Numbered from the stretch's first letter, positions 1 to 8,223 are shown. The stretch: 14,975 nucleotides of DNA from Bacteroidetes bacterium UBA2664 (GCA_002359315.1 DEMS01000040.1:1-14975); one strand, 5' to 3'. Notes: generated by a model not told the origin, from the letters alone. Numbers and translations are program-made.

Positions 1-135
1 CGGGTAGTTTTTAGTAGTCCCCGTTTAGGTATAGTACGATGAAATATTAATCTGAAATTTTATTTAGTTATATTCGTCTTCATATTGGAAATATTATGTT
101 TTAGCTATAAAACTGTCTGATAATAAAGGGAATCA
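1..135. other. Left-edge intergenic stretch before the LacI-family gene
   Basis: No gene can be supported here. One forward frame is open from base 1 to a TGA at 40-42 (13 codons), which could be the tail of an upstream gene, but it is too short to judge. The rest is AT-rich leader. A TTGGAA at 85-90 and TATAAA at 106-111 resemble promoter boxes, but their 15-bp spacing is short and the match may be chance. Confidence 0.4.
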
Positions 136-1164
136 ATGAAATCAAAGAATAAAAAAATTACGATCTATCAGGTTGCCAGCAGAGCTGGAGTGGCAATATC
201 AACCGTTTCAAGGGTCATTAATAATTCGCCAAATGTATCCCAAAAAACCAAGGACAAAGTAAATGAGGCAATTAAAACCCTTAACTTCAGACCTCAGGTA
301 AGTGCCAGGAAATTAGCCAGCAGAGAACCGCAAATGCTTGCTATTGCCGTCCCATCTTTTACAACTCCGTACTACACTGAAGTTTTGAAAGGTGTGAAAG
401 ATGAGATCCAAGAGATGGATTTGGACATTGTGATTTATAATACTGGGTCCAAAAATCCAACTGAAGGTATTGAAAACTTTTTTGACAGGGGAACAGCAGA
501 CGCAGTTATTACGATCAGTATTGAAATTACTGATAATGTACACCATCAGCTTCAGTCATCAGAAATACCCATCATATTGATTGGTAGCTCTCATCCTGAT
601 TACAATTATTTTGAATTAAACAATCGGAAAGGTGGTTTCTTAGCCGGAGAGCATCTTATCAAGCAAGGATATCAACGATTGGGGATGATAAAACCTGTCC
701 TCAAAACAAAACCCTCTACTGAGCGAGAATTGGGGTTTAGAGAGGCACTTAAAGAATTCAAAATGCCAATACATGAAAAACTTTTCGTAACGGGGCAAAG
801 TGAGAAACATGCAGGGTTTACAGAAGAAGCCGGCTTTGAAGCGATTTACGAATATGAAAAATTAGGCGAATTCCCGGATGCTATATTTTGTGCAAATGAT
901 ACACAGGCCATTGGCGCATATCATGCCCTTAGTAAACTGGGAATGAGAATTCCGGAAGATATCGGAATCATGGGATATGATAATATCAAATTTACAAAAT
1001 ACCTTGATCTAACGACCATTGATCAGAAAATGTACTCTGTTGGGGTTATGGGAACGAAACGTTTAGCAGAAATTATTAAACGAGGCCCGGGTGAAAAAAT
1101 TCAAAAAATCATTGATCCTATTCTAATGGCCCGAAATTCAACCCGAAATCCAAAGTTAGGCTAA
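136..1164 (+). CDS. LacI/GalR-family transcriptional regulator
   Basis: A DNA-binding repressor-type regulator of 342 residues, the usual length of the LacI family. Residues about 8-30 form the helix-turn-helix (core VASRAGVAISTVSRVIN). Residues 52-61, with SARKLA, match the hinge helix that enters the minor groove. Residues from about 67 to 335 form the periplasmic-binding-protein-like effector domain, with family patterns such as the segment around CANDTQAIGA (252-261) and IMGYDN (278-283). The ATG at 136 is preceded by AAAGGG and gives a complete N-terminus. Only 3 bp separate it from purC, so the two are probably co-transcribed. The effector is unknown. Aligned by eye with E. coli PurR, the general Asp in GYDN is kept, but the purine-contacting Arg190 and Phe221 positions do not look conserved. 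Calling it a purine repressor would therefore be speculation. Confidence 0.93.
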   Translation: MKSKNKKITIYQVASRAGVAISTVSRVINNSPNVSQKTKDKVNEAIKTLNFRPQVSARKLASREPQMLAIAVPSFTTPYYTEVLKGVKDEIQEMDLDIVIYNTGSKNPTEGIENFFDRGTADAVITISIEITDNVHHQLQSSEIPIILIGSSHPDYNYFELNNRKGGFLAGEHLIKQGYQRLGMIKPVLKTKPSTERELGFREALKEFKMPIHEKLFVTGQSEKHAGFTEEAGFEAIYEYEKLGEFPDAIFCANDTQAIGAYHALSKLGMRIPEDIGIMGYDNIKFTKYLDLTTIDQKMYSVGVMGTKRLAEIIKRGPGEKIQKIIDPILMARNSTRNPKLG

Positions 1165-1167
1165 TTC

Positions 1168-2118
1168 ATGGATCAAATTGATGCGCTATCACATTGCATC
1201 ACCCAAACAGGAGAACACATCTCATTAACACCATATCACGGGAAAGTTAGGGATGTCTATACACTAAATTCAAAGACACTGGGTATTGTTGTTACCGACA
1301 GAATCTCTGCTTTTGACCATATCATGGAGCAAGCGATCCCTTTTAAAGGTCAGATTTTAAACCAGTTAGCTTCATTTTCTTTTGAAAGTGTTGAAGATAT
1401 CGTTGCAACACATATTTTGGATGTACCTCATCCAAATGTAACCATTGCCAAAAAATGTGATCCCGTGCCCATTGAAATTGTTGTTCGGGGATACTTAACC
1501 GGTCATGCATGGAGAGTATACAGAGATGGCGGCCGGGAACTTTGCGGCGTGCGATTGCCCGACGGCCTGCGGGAACATCAAAAGTTAGAACAGCCGATTT
1601 TAACTCCGGCAACAAAAGCAACCAGCGGACATGATGAGGATATTTCGGAAAAAGAGATATTAGATCGCAAAATTGTTGAACCCAATTTATGGCATAAAAT
1701 CAGGGAAGTGGCTTTTCAACTCTTTCAAAGAGGGAGTGATATAGCAGAAAAGAAAGGATTGATATTGGTGGATACAAAATATGAAATGGGATTATATGAC
1801 GGAGAATTGACACTTATTGACGAAGTACATACGTCAGATTCATCCAGATATTTTTACCTGGACGGTTATCAAAACCGTTTTCAGAATGGTGAACCCCAAC
1901 GTCAATTATCTAAAGAGTTTTTGAGAGAGTGGTTGATGGATAAGGGATTTCAGGGATTAGAGGGGCAGGTATTACCTGAATTGCCCGATTCATTTAGATG
2001 GAGCATCTATCAGAGATATGCTGAATTGTTTCAAATTCTTACCGGAAATGTCTTTGAGCCAAAATTAATTACTGACATCGATAAGGAAATTGAACCCATC
2101 TTTTCTCAATATCTATAA
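1168..2118 (+). CDS. purC: SAICAR synthetase (phosphoribosylaminoimidazole-succinocarboxamide synthase)
   Basis: Catalyses ATP-dependent joining of CAIR and aspartate to give SAICAR in de novo purine synthesis, in the cytoplasm. The family pattern is clear: GKVRDVY near residues 25-31, TDRISAFD at 43-50, PIEIVVRGYLTG at 101-112, the signature LILVDTKYEMG at 198-208, and a following DEVHTSDSSRYF that carries acidic substrate and metal contacts. At 316 residues it is the longer form (many bacterial PurC proteins are near 240) and is full length. It starts 3 bp after the stop of the LacI-family gene, with an AGG 7 bases before the ATG, which suggests translational coupling. It ends 11 bp from the end of the opposing LuxE-like gene, with no visible terminator between them. 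purD lies nearby but on the other strand. Confidence 0.97.
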   Translation: MDQIDALSHCITQTGEHISLTPYHGKVRDVYTLNSKTLGIVVTDRISAFDHIMEQAIPFKGQILNQLASFSFESVEDIVATHILDVPHPNVTIAKKCDPVPIEIVVRGYLTGHAWRVYRDGGRELCGVRLPDGLREHQKLEQPILTPATKATSGHDEDISEKEILDRKIVEPNLWHKIREVAFQLFQRGSDIAEKKGLILVDTKYEMGLYDGELTLIDEVHTSDSSRYFYLDGYQNRFQNGEPQRQLSKEFLREWLMDKGFQGLEGQVLPELPDSFRWSIYQRYAELFQILTGNVFEPKLITDIDKEIEPIFSQYL

Positions 2119-2129
2119 AATCTAATTTT

Positions 2130-3113
2130 TCAGGAATCTATGAGGAAATTACAGCCTCGCATGTTTTCAGGGTTCCAACGTCCTAAGACCTGAAACGTAT
2201 TATTTTTACCGAGTACCCCGCGGTCTTCAGTAAGGATGAATGGACATGAATGCAGATTTGCCAGGTCAATAATACCAATCTTCCCCTCTTCTCCAATTTC
2301 ACAGATCTCGCGGGGATTTTCATCTTTTCGAATCGTAATTTTTACCCAGTGAGGGGCTTGAAACCATTCACTGCCAATCGCATAACTCTGACTCAATAAC
2401 TCACACATGCCATATTCTGAGTGAATTTGATCTTGAGGAATTCCAAATTCACTGGAAATTTTTTCCCTTAAATCATATTTCGATAACTCTCTTCGATACG
2501 TTTTCATACCTCCGGTTTCGATAACCTGCATCGATTTAGGAGAATGGATTAAATTAGAATCAATCAAATCCAAAATCCCAAATGCAGCTGCAAATAGCAC
2601 CACTGTTTTGTTTTCGTTCTGGACCTTTTCAATATGTTCTTGAATCTCCTTTTTTTCCCCGGGCAGATATCTGCTCAATCCACTTTTATCACATTGAATC
2701 AAATGATCAGCCATCCAAATCAGCGAGGAGTGTTTGTTTTTATCATACCCGGGCATATAAAACAGAGTTGAGTAATCACTCAAAGGGAAGTGGCGATAAA
2801 ACTCTTCGGTAATTGCATTTTTATAGATCTCCTTATTGTGGACATAATGAACACTGCGCTTCATATTACCGGTACCACTGCTCTTAAATAGCAACTCAGA
2901 TTCTAATTCATCTATAATGATGGGCTTATACTTAAATGCTTCAATGGGTAAAAGAGGAATATCATCGACTTTAATATCACTGTGTTCAGACAGTCCAAAT
3001 GCTTCAATATATGTTCTGAATACCGCTGATTTTGCCGCTTGATATCTAAAGATTTTCAAGCAGCGTTCATCAAATGATTGATCTGATTTGAAGATGAAAT
3101 CGTGGGAAAGCAT
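2130..3113 (-). CDS. LuxE/PaaK-type acyl-protein synthetase-like protein
   Basis: A 327-residue member of the adenylate-forming acyl-protein synthetase (LuxE) group, related to phenylacetate-CoA ligase. Visible motifs are LLFKSSGTGNMKRSVHY (74-90), a Ser/Thr/Gly-rich nucleotide-binding loop of the adenylate-forming type; ETGGMKTYRRE (199-209); HSEYGMCELLSQSYA (231-245); and a C-terminal GRW..ENMRGCNFL (311-324) with Cys321 seven residues from the end. In bioluminescent bacteria, LuxE activates a fatty acid and carries it on a Cys close to the C-terminus. Cys321 is a candidate equivalent by position, which is an inference. There is no LuxC-like reductase, luciferase or acyl carrier protein in the window, so the substrate and partner are unknown. 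It is the last gene of the minus-strand cluster, 25 bp after purD. Confidence 0.85.
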   Translation of the reverse strand: MLSHDFIFKSDQSFDERCLKIFRYQAAKSAVFRTYIEAFGLSEHSDIKVDDIPLLPIEAFKYKPIIIDELESELLFKSSGTGNMKRSVHYVHNKEIYKNAITEEFYRHFPLSDYSTLFYMPGYDKNKHSSLIWMADHLIQCDKSGLSRYLPGEKKEIQEHIEKVQNENKTVVLFAAAFGILDLIDSNLIHSPKSMQVIETGGMKTYRRELSKYDLREKISSEFGIPQDQIHSEYGMCELLSQSYAIGSEWFQAPHWVKITIRKDENPREICEIGEEGKIGIIDLANLHSCPFILTEDRGVLGKNNTFQVLGRWNPENMRGCNFLIDS

Positions 3114-3138
3114 TTCTAATAATAGAATCGTTGATTGT

Positions 3139-4431
3139 TTATTTGCTGATTCTTTTCAAACCTTTATGACCAATATCATTCCGATAGAATGATCCTTCAA
3201 AATTGATTTTCTTTACGTTTTGATAGGTGTGGTTAATCGCTTCTTTCAAGCTGTCACCGGTGCCAACCACATTTAGTACTCTCCCCCCATCAGATACTAG
3301 TTGTCCATTTTGTATTGATGTTCCGGCATGAAAAATAAGTGCCTCATCATCGATATCATCAATTCCGGTTATTACTTTTCCTTTTTCATACTCTTCCGGA
3401 TATCCACCACTGGCAATAACAACACAACAGCGATATTTTTGATCAATTTGAACGGTTTTTTCATCAAGTCTTTGTTGGGTCGTGCTCAACATCAGGTCCA
3501 ACAGATCATTTTCCAGAGAGGGCAAGATGACCTGACACTCAGGATCTCCAAATCTACAGTTATATTCCACTACTTTAGGGCCATCTGATGTAATCATCAA
3601 TCCAACATATAGGATACCGGAATAAGCTGATTCCTCCAGTTGCATCCCCGTGATAGTAGGCTGTATTATCTCATTCTGTACTCTTTCAAGCATTTCATCA
3701 GTTAATATCGGCGCAGGGGAATATGCACCCATACCACCTGTATTCAGCCCGGTATCACCATCTCCTACCCTTTTGTGGTCTTGAGCATGATGCAGGATGT
3801 GAGAGGTATGTCCATCAGAAATCACAAATACAGATGCTTCTTCACCTTCCATAAATTCTTCAATGACCAATCTGCTGGCTGCTTTTGAGAGTGAAGAGCT
3901 ATTTTTAATGTAATTCAGACGATTTTCAACTTCTGCTTCAGTCTCACAGATAAAAACCCCTTTACCTGCAGCTAATCCATCGGCTTTTAAAACGATTGGA
4001 TAATTCTCCTTTAGCTGGACAAATTTAAGGGCATCATCAAAATCTTGTGCATCGAAAACAGCATAATCCGCTGTAGGAATATCATATTTGACCATAAAAT
4101 CTTTGGCAAATTCTTTACTTCCCTCTAGCATGGATGCAACCTTACCGGGGCCAAAAACCGGAATATTTCTTTCATTCAGATAATCAGAAATGCCATTGAC
4201 AAGCGGGGCTTCCGGGCCTATAACAACAAGTTCAACTTTCTGCATTTTCACAAAATCAACGACTTCATCAAAATTGTTTGTATCCAGAAATACATTTTTA
4301 CCCAACCCGGAAGTTCCTGTATTCCCGGGTGCACAATAAAGATCCCCAATTTTTTCGGACTGGCTTAATTTCCAGGCAATAGCATGTTCTCTGCCTCCAC
4401 CGCCAATCAATAATACATTATATTTACTCAT
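3139..4431 (-). CDS. purD: Phosphoribosylamine-glycine ligase (GAR synthetase)
   Basis: Makes glycinamide ribonucleotide from phosphoribosylamine, glycine and ATP, the second step of de novo purine synthesis. The 430-residue length is normal. Diagnostic segments are GGGGREHAIAW (10-20) in the N-terminal domain, GPEAPLVNG (72-80), the ATP-grasp loop LKADGLAAGKGV (148-159), HHAQDHKRVGDGDTGLNTGGMGAYSPAP (214-241, conserved throughout), and EYNCRFGDPECQ (289-300) with the metal-binding Glu/Asn. The start lies 5 bp after the tpiA stop, so the two genes are very likely on one transcript. purC, which acts later in the same pathway, lies beyond the LuxE-like gene in the opposite orientation. Confidence 0.98.
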   Translation of the reverse strand: MSKYNVLLIGGGGREHAIAWKLSQSEKIGDLYCAPGNTGTSGLGKNVFLDTNNFDEVVDFVKMQKVELVVIGPEAPLVNGISDYLNERNIPVFGPGKVASMLEGSKEFAKDFMVKYDIPTADYAVFDAQDFDDALKFVQLKENYPIVLKADGLAAGKGVFICETEAEVENRLNYIKNSSSLSKAASRLVIEEFMEGEEASVFVISDGHTSHILHHAQDHKRVGDGDTGLNTGGMGAYSPAPILTDEMLERVQNEIIQPTITGMQLEESAYSGILYVGLMITSDGPKVVEYNCRFGDPECQVILPSLENDLLDLMLSTTQQRLDEKTVQIDQKYRCCVVIASGGYPEEYEKGKVITGIDDIDDEALIFHAGTSIQNGQLVSDGGRVLNVVGTGDSLKEAINHTYQNVKKINFEGSFYRNDIGHKGLKRISK

Positions 4432-4436
4432 CTATT

Positions 4437-5204
4437 TTAAATTGATTCTGCAATAGCAAGGATCCGGCTGAAACTATCTGCTTTTAAGCTGGCACCGCCA
4501 ATGAGACCGCCATCAACATCCTTTTGAGATAACAATTCCTCTGCATTATCAGGCTTCATACTTCCGCCATAAAGAATGCGGATTTTTTCGGCTACTTCTG
4601 TACCAAAATGATTAGATAGCAGGGACCGGATGAATTTATGCATCTCCTGCGCTTGATCCGGGGTAGCCGTTTCACCTGTACCGATTGCCCATACAGGTTC
4701 ATATGCGATAACTACTTGATCTGAAAGATCTCCATCCAGCTGATTCAGAGCTGTGTTCAACTGATCTTTAACTACTTTTTCAGCTCTGCCGGCTTTCCTG
4801 TCTGATAAAATTTCGCCGACACAAATTATTACTTTCAGTCCGGAATCAACGACTTTTTTTGCTTTTAAAGCAACCAATTCATCATCTTCATTATAATATT
4901 CTCTTCGTTCAGAGTGTCCTACGATAACATATTCACACCCCGAATCTTTTAACATCTCTGTACTGATTTCACCGGTAAATGCCCCATTATCTTCATTGGA
5001 TACATTCTGTGCACCTGTCTTAAAATCACTCCCTTCAAATCCGGACACCACGGATGAAATCGATACAAAAGGCGGACAAATTAAAGCTTCTGAGCTGAAT
5101 GATTTATCCTTCCATAAGGAAGCAATTTCCTTTGACAGTGCCGATGCTTCTGTGGGTCCTGCATTCATTTTCCAGTTTCCGGCTATTAAAAATGTTCTCT
5201 TCAT
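4437..5204 (-). CDS. tpiA: Triosephosphate isomerase
   Basis: Interconverts dihydroxyacetone phosphate and glyceraldehyde 3-phosphate in glycolysis and gluconeogenesis. The protein is a full-length TIM barrel of 255 residues. All catalytic positions are present: Asn10 and Lys12 in GNWKMN (9-14), His97 in GHSERRE (96-102), and Glu169 in AYEPVWAIGTG (167-177), the signature that leads into flexible loop 6. The phosphate-binding YGGS (212-215) and GLIGGASL (233-240) are also intact. The gene sits between the TlpA-like lipoprotein gene (18 bp upstream) and purD (5 bp downstream). This is an odd mix of pathways for one operon, but the spacing supports co-transcription. Confidence 0.98.
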   Translation of the reverse strand: MKRTFLIAGNWKMNAGPTEASALSKEIASLWKDKSFSSEALICPPFVSISSVVSGFEGSDFKTGAQNVSNEDNGAFTGEISTEMLKDSGCEYVIVGHSERREYYNEDDELVALKAKKVVDSGLKVIICVGEILSDRKAGRAEKVVKDQLNTALNQLDGDLSDQVVIAYEPVWAIGTGETATPDQAQEMHKFIRSLLSNHFGTEVAEKIRILYGGSMKPDNAEELLSQKDVDGGLIGGASLKADSFSRILAIAESI

Positions 5205-5222
5205 GTTTTTTAATTTAATTAG

Positions 5223-6575
5223 TTAGTTAGTTATCTGTTGTAATCCCCGGACAACATCATCATACTCATTACCAATATATCTTCTGATGATGTTTCCATC
5301 TCTGTCTATGAGAAATCGAGTGGGTAATCGGTTAATATTTAGAAGAGCAACGATCTCTTCCGCATCAAATGAATTGGGCTGAACAACATTCCAGAGCAAA
5401 CTTCTTTCTGAAAAGAAGGCCTGTAGTGTTACATCGGTTGTAGCAACCGGAACCGTTACAATTTCAAGGTCAAAATTTTGGTAAATCTGATATATGGAAA
5501 CTGTTCTGTCGAACTGTTGTTGATATAGAAAATTATCAAACCGTGTAATCTCAATCAGATATGGTTTTCCTTGCAAGCTGCTGTTAGACAATGTATCACC
5601 TGAAATAGTTATAAAATCAAAATTTGGAAATGGGTTACCCGGAGCCAAAAATTCCAGATCATAAGTTATATTTTCAGCCCACTCCATCGCCATTGGATTG
5701 TCAGAATATTCTGACTTAAACTGATCTAGAAATCTATTTGCTTCCATAGTTCTTGAACTATCGAATAACAGTTCAATTTTCTGTACATCTATATCTAATA
5801 ATTGAGATCGACGATTCGTCAATTTTCTATATTCATCCAGTTTGGCTACAGCATTTTCGAGCCCCCCCACTTCCGCTTGATACTCTATCACAGTATGTAA
5901 TGTTGATGGTAAAATTCGACCCAAATCTGCCATAATTTCATCCGCTCTCGAAACCATTAGAGTATCATTCCAGGTTCTTAACAAAGAAATGGAATTCTCA
6001 GCAGCTAATTTTCCGGCATACATTTCGGGATAGGTTTCGAATACCTCCCAATAGATATCACTCCATTTTTCTACCTCGATTCCTACACTATCAGCTGAAA
6101 AATAGCCGGCGTTGATAAAATTCACTACTCTGTCAAAGCTACTGTCAACACGTTCAAATGTTTTATAAACCTCATTTTCTCTGGAATCAATCGTAACTGA
6201 TTCGGTAATATTTGGAATCTGACCGGCAATTTGAATGGTATCACCATCTGCAAAAACCATATTAATTATTCCGAGAACATTGGAGCTGCGGGATACGAGC
6301 ATTGGGTAAATATCACTCTCCGTAAATGTGGCAATCCCTTCAAAATGACCGGTTGAATCTGTGACAGCAGTAAAGAGAGTGTCCGTGATTCCAAATTCAT
6401 TCCGGGCGGTTGTCATTAACCGGATTCCACTGTAGTCTCCCGAATTGTCCAAATTGCTATCCACCGTTATATTACCGGTTATGACAGCGGTACTCTTCTG
6501 GTATTCATTCTCATTTGAACATGAGAAGAAGATCATACAGAATAGGGGTATAAAAATGATAAATTTGCTGTTCAT
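5223..6575 (-). CDS. TlpA-like lipoprotein with a thioredoxin-fold C-terminus lacking CxxC
   Basis: A 450-residue exported protein. Residues 1-18 are a hydrophobic signal ending in FFS before Cys19, a plausible lipobox, so the mature protein should be lipid-anchored in the envelope. Residues about 28-125 look like a beta-rich N-terminal domain of the kind that precedes thioredoxin folds in Bacteroidota TlpA-like lipoproteins. A mostly helical, acidic region follows (about 130-305). Residues about 310-450 match a TlpA/AhpC-type thioredoxin fold: the lead-in LAPGNPFPNFDF (310-321), GKPYLIEI at 336-343, and RLPTRFLIDRDGNIIRRYIG (416-435) with the cis-proline loop. Where an active WCxxC would follow the first strand, the sequence reads TRFDNFLYQQ, with no Cys. 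The domain is therefore probably not a disulfide oxidoreductase. Its partner and role are unknown. It lies 26 bp after gatB and 18 bp before tpiA. Confidence 0.85.
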   Translation of the reverse strand: MNSKFIIFIPLFCMIFFSCSNENEYQKSTAVITGNITVDSNLDNSGDYSGIRLMTTARNEFGITDTLFTAVTDSTGHFEGIATFTESDIYPMLVSRSSNVLGIINMVFADGDTIQIAGQIPNITESVTIDSRENEVYKTFERVDSSFDRVVNFINAGYFSADSVGIEVEKWSDIYWEVFETYPEMYAGKLAAENSISLLRTWNDTLMVSRADEIMADLGRILPSTLHTVIEYQAEVGGLENAVAKLDEYRKLTNRRSQLLDIDVQKIELLFDSSRTMEANRFLDQFKSEYSDNPMAMEWAENITYDLEFLAPGNPFPNFDFITISGDTLSNSSLQGKPYLIEITRFDNFLYQQQFDRTVSIYQIYQNFDLEIVTVPVATTDVTLQAFFSERSLLWNVVQPNSFDAEEIVALLNINRLPTRFLIDRDGNIIRRYIGNEYDDVVRGLQQITN

Positions 6576-6601
6576 ATGCTTTTATCTATTCAGTCAATGC
6601 T

Positions 6602-8053
6602 TTAAGAATCTTCAAGTTTACTTAAAACCATCTCCTTTACCTGTTTCGGGTTCGCCTTCCCTTTCGATTGTTTCATAACTTCACCGATAAAAAATCCTAT
6701 TAGAGCTTTTTTTCCTTCCTTGAACCTGGAGACTTCATCCGGATTAGATTCAATTACATTTTCAATAATTGGCTCAATAAAATTTGAATCGGAAACCTGC
6801 ATTAAATTTAATCTTTCAGCTATTTTTACGGGTGACTCATCCGTAATAAGCATTTCATTAAAAATCGACTGCATCGCCGTAGAATTAATTTTATCACTCA
6901 TTTTCAAAGATATCAATTGAGCCAAATCGGATGGTGAAATTGGGAACGAATCAATTGTAAAACTATTCTCATTTAAAACTCTCAGTACTTCTGTAAGTAT
7001 TACATTTGCAATCGCTTTAGGCTCATTAAGCTCGCTAATCGTTCTTTCAAAATAGTCGGCGAGAGGTCGATTGTCTGTCAATGTAACAGAATCTTCTTCA
7101 CTGAGTCCTAACTCATTTACAAAACGTGTAAATCGAACGTCCGGCAGCTCCGGAAGTTCAGAATTAATCTCTTCAAGTAATTCGGCATGAACAATAATTG
7201 GCGGTATGTCCGGTTCCGGGAAATAGCGATAATCATGAGCTTCTTCTTTTGATCTCATTTTGCGAGTTTCCAGTTTATTTGGATCCCATAAAAGAGTTTG
7301 CTGTATCACCTCCCCGCCCGATTCAACCAATTCGATCTGTCGTTCTATTTCAAAAGTGATTGCGCGCTCAACATTTCGAAAGGAATTCATATTTTTTAAT
7401 TCAGTACGTGTCCCCAACTCTTTCTGTCCCCTTGGCCGAATCGATACATTTGCATCACATCGCAGACTCCCCTCTTCCATATTTCCATCACAAACTTCCA
7501 GATACTGTACAATCTGTCTGATCTTCTTAAGATAGGCATAAGCCTCTTGCGGAGTCCGCATGTCAGGCTCAGAAACAATTTCTATTAGTGGTGTTCCGGC
7601 TCTGTTTAAGTCAATAAGTGTATGATAAGGGTCCTGATCATGAATCGATTTTCCGGCATCCTCTTCCATATGAATTCGTGTAATTCCAATTCTTTTATCA
7701 TAGTCTTCCAGTTCGATCAAAATATGCCCATCATAGCAAATCGGCGTCTCATATTGTGAGATCTGATACCCTTTCGGAAGATCCGGATAAAAGTAGTTTT
7801 TCCTTGCAAATATAGATTTTTCAGAAATCTTACACTGTGTCGCCAGACCCATTTTAATTGTATAACGTACCAAATTTTCATTCAAAACGGGGAGTGTTCC
7901 CGGATGACCCAGACAGAGAGGAGTAATCTGTGAATTTGGAGCCCCGCCATATTCAGGTGAAACTGCAGCAAAAGCTTTTGTCTTTGTAAGTAATTGCGCG
8001 TGAACTTCAAGACCTATTACAGCCTCATATTTTTCATTTTTTATTGTGGACAT
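6602..8053 (-). CDS. gatB: Aspartyl/glutamyl-tRNA amidotransferase subunit B
   Basis: Subunit B of GatCAB, which phosphorylates and amidates mischarged Glu-tRNA(Gln) and/or Asp-tRNA(Asn). Its 483 residues match the family. Landmarks are YEAVIGLEVHAQL near the N-terminus, ARKNYFYPDLPKGYQISQYE, RIHMEEDAGKS, the signature LDLNRAGTPLIEIVSEPDM, EEGSLRCDANVSIRP, and DYRYFPEPDIPP. A C-terminal GatB/YqeY-type tRNA-binding tail ends in GFFIGEVMKQSKGKANPKQVKEMV. gatA and gatC are not in the window, so the complex is encoded from dispersed loci here. It is the first gene of the minus-strand cluster. Its upstream region is shared with divergent pdxA and contains a 14-bp perfect palindrome and a weak promoter-like site. 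No Shine-Dalgarno sequence is obvious. Confidence 0.97.
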   Translation of the reverse strand: MSTIKNEKYEAVIGLEVHAQLLTKTKAFAAVSPEYGGAPNSQITPLCLGHPGTLPVLNENLVRYTIKMGLATQCKISEKSIFARKNYFYPDLPKGYQISQYETPICYDGHILIELEDYDKRIGITRIHMEEDAGKSIHDQDPYHTLIDLNRAGTPLIEIVSEPDMRTPQEAYAYLKKIRQIVQYLEVCDGNMEEGSLRCDANVSIRPRGQKELGTRTELKNMNSFRNVERAITFEIERQIELVESGGEVIQQTLLWDPNKLETRKMRSKEEAHDYRYFPEPDIPPIIVHAELLEEINSELPELPDVRFTRFVNELGLSEEDSVTLTDNRPLADYFERTISELNEPKAIANVILTEVLRVLNENSFTIDSFPISPSDLAQLISLKMSDKINSTAMQSIFNEMLITDESPVKIAERLNLMQVSDSNFIEPIIENVIESNPDEVSRFKEGKKALIGFFIGEVMKQSKGKANPKQVKEMVLSKLEDS

Positions 8054-8064
8054 CTTATCATTTA

Positions 8065-8078
8065 AAATTCCGGAATTT
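8065..8078. promoter_or_regulatory. 14-bp perfect palindrome 12 bp upstream of gatB
   Basis: AAATTCCGGAATTT reads the same on both strands and lies 12 bp before the gatB start codon, inside its probable leader. It could be an operator half-site pair, or a short leader structure that affects gatB translation. TTCCGG-like strings are common in this window, so chance is a real alternative. Confidence 0.25.
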
Positions 8079-8120
8079 GACGCGATTAGAAGATAATAAA
8101 GGTTTCTGAGAATGTAATAA

Positions 8121-8154
8121 CGAATCTAACTGTTTATGATTAAAATATCGTCAA
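8121..8154 (-). promoter_or_regulatory. Possible promoter of the gatB cluster
   Basis: On the minus strand, TTGACG (8154 down to 8149) is followed 20 bp later by TAGATTCG (8128 down to 8121). The second box matches the Bacteroidota -7 consensus TAnnTTTG at all but one position. The spacing is slightly long for that consensus. Transcription would start about 60 bp before the gatB start codon. This is a match by eye only. Confidence 0.25.
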
Positions 8155-8168
8155 ACTTACATCGTATG

Positions 8169-8198
8169 TTGATGAGAATGAATTCACTATTTTATAGA
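8169..8198 (+). promoter_or_regulatory. Possible promoter of pdxA
   Basis: TTGATG at 8169-8174 is followed after 18 bp by TATAGA at 8193-8198; an overlapping TATTTTAT at 8188-8195 could also serve as a -10/-7 box. The predicted start of transcription would be near 8205, about 20 bp before the pdxA start codon. The site does not overlap the candidate promoter facing gatB, which suits a divergent pair. This is a match by eye only. Confidence 0.25.
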
Positions 8199-8223
8199 AA
8201 GTCACAGATCCATATTTTTAACT

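Noticed and set aside
1..42. C-terminal end of an upstream gene
   Set aside because: Only 13 codons are open and no family can be recognised.
2130..3113. Part of a bioluminescence (lux) operon
   Set aside because: No luciferase, fatty acid reductase or acyl transferase gene is nearby; only the LuxE-like fold is shared.
6602..8053. Loss of the cysteine cluster near the GatB N-terminus as a novelty
   Set aside because: This cluster is variable in the family; the well-studied Staphylococcus GatB also lacks it, as far as I recall.
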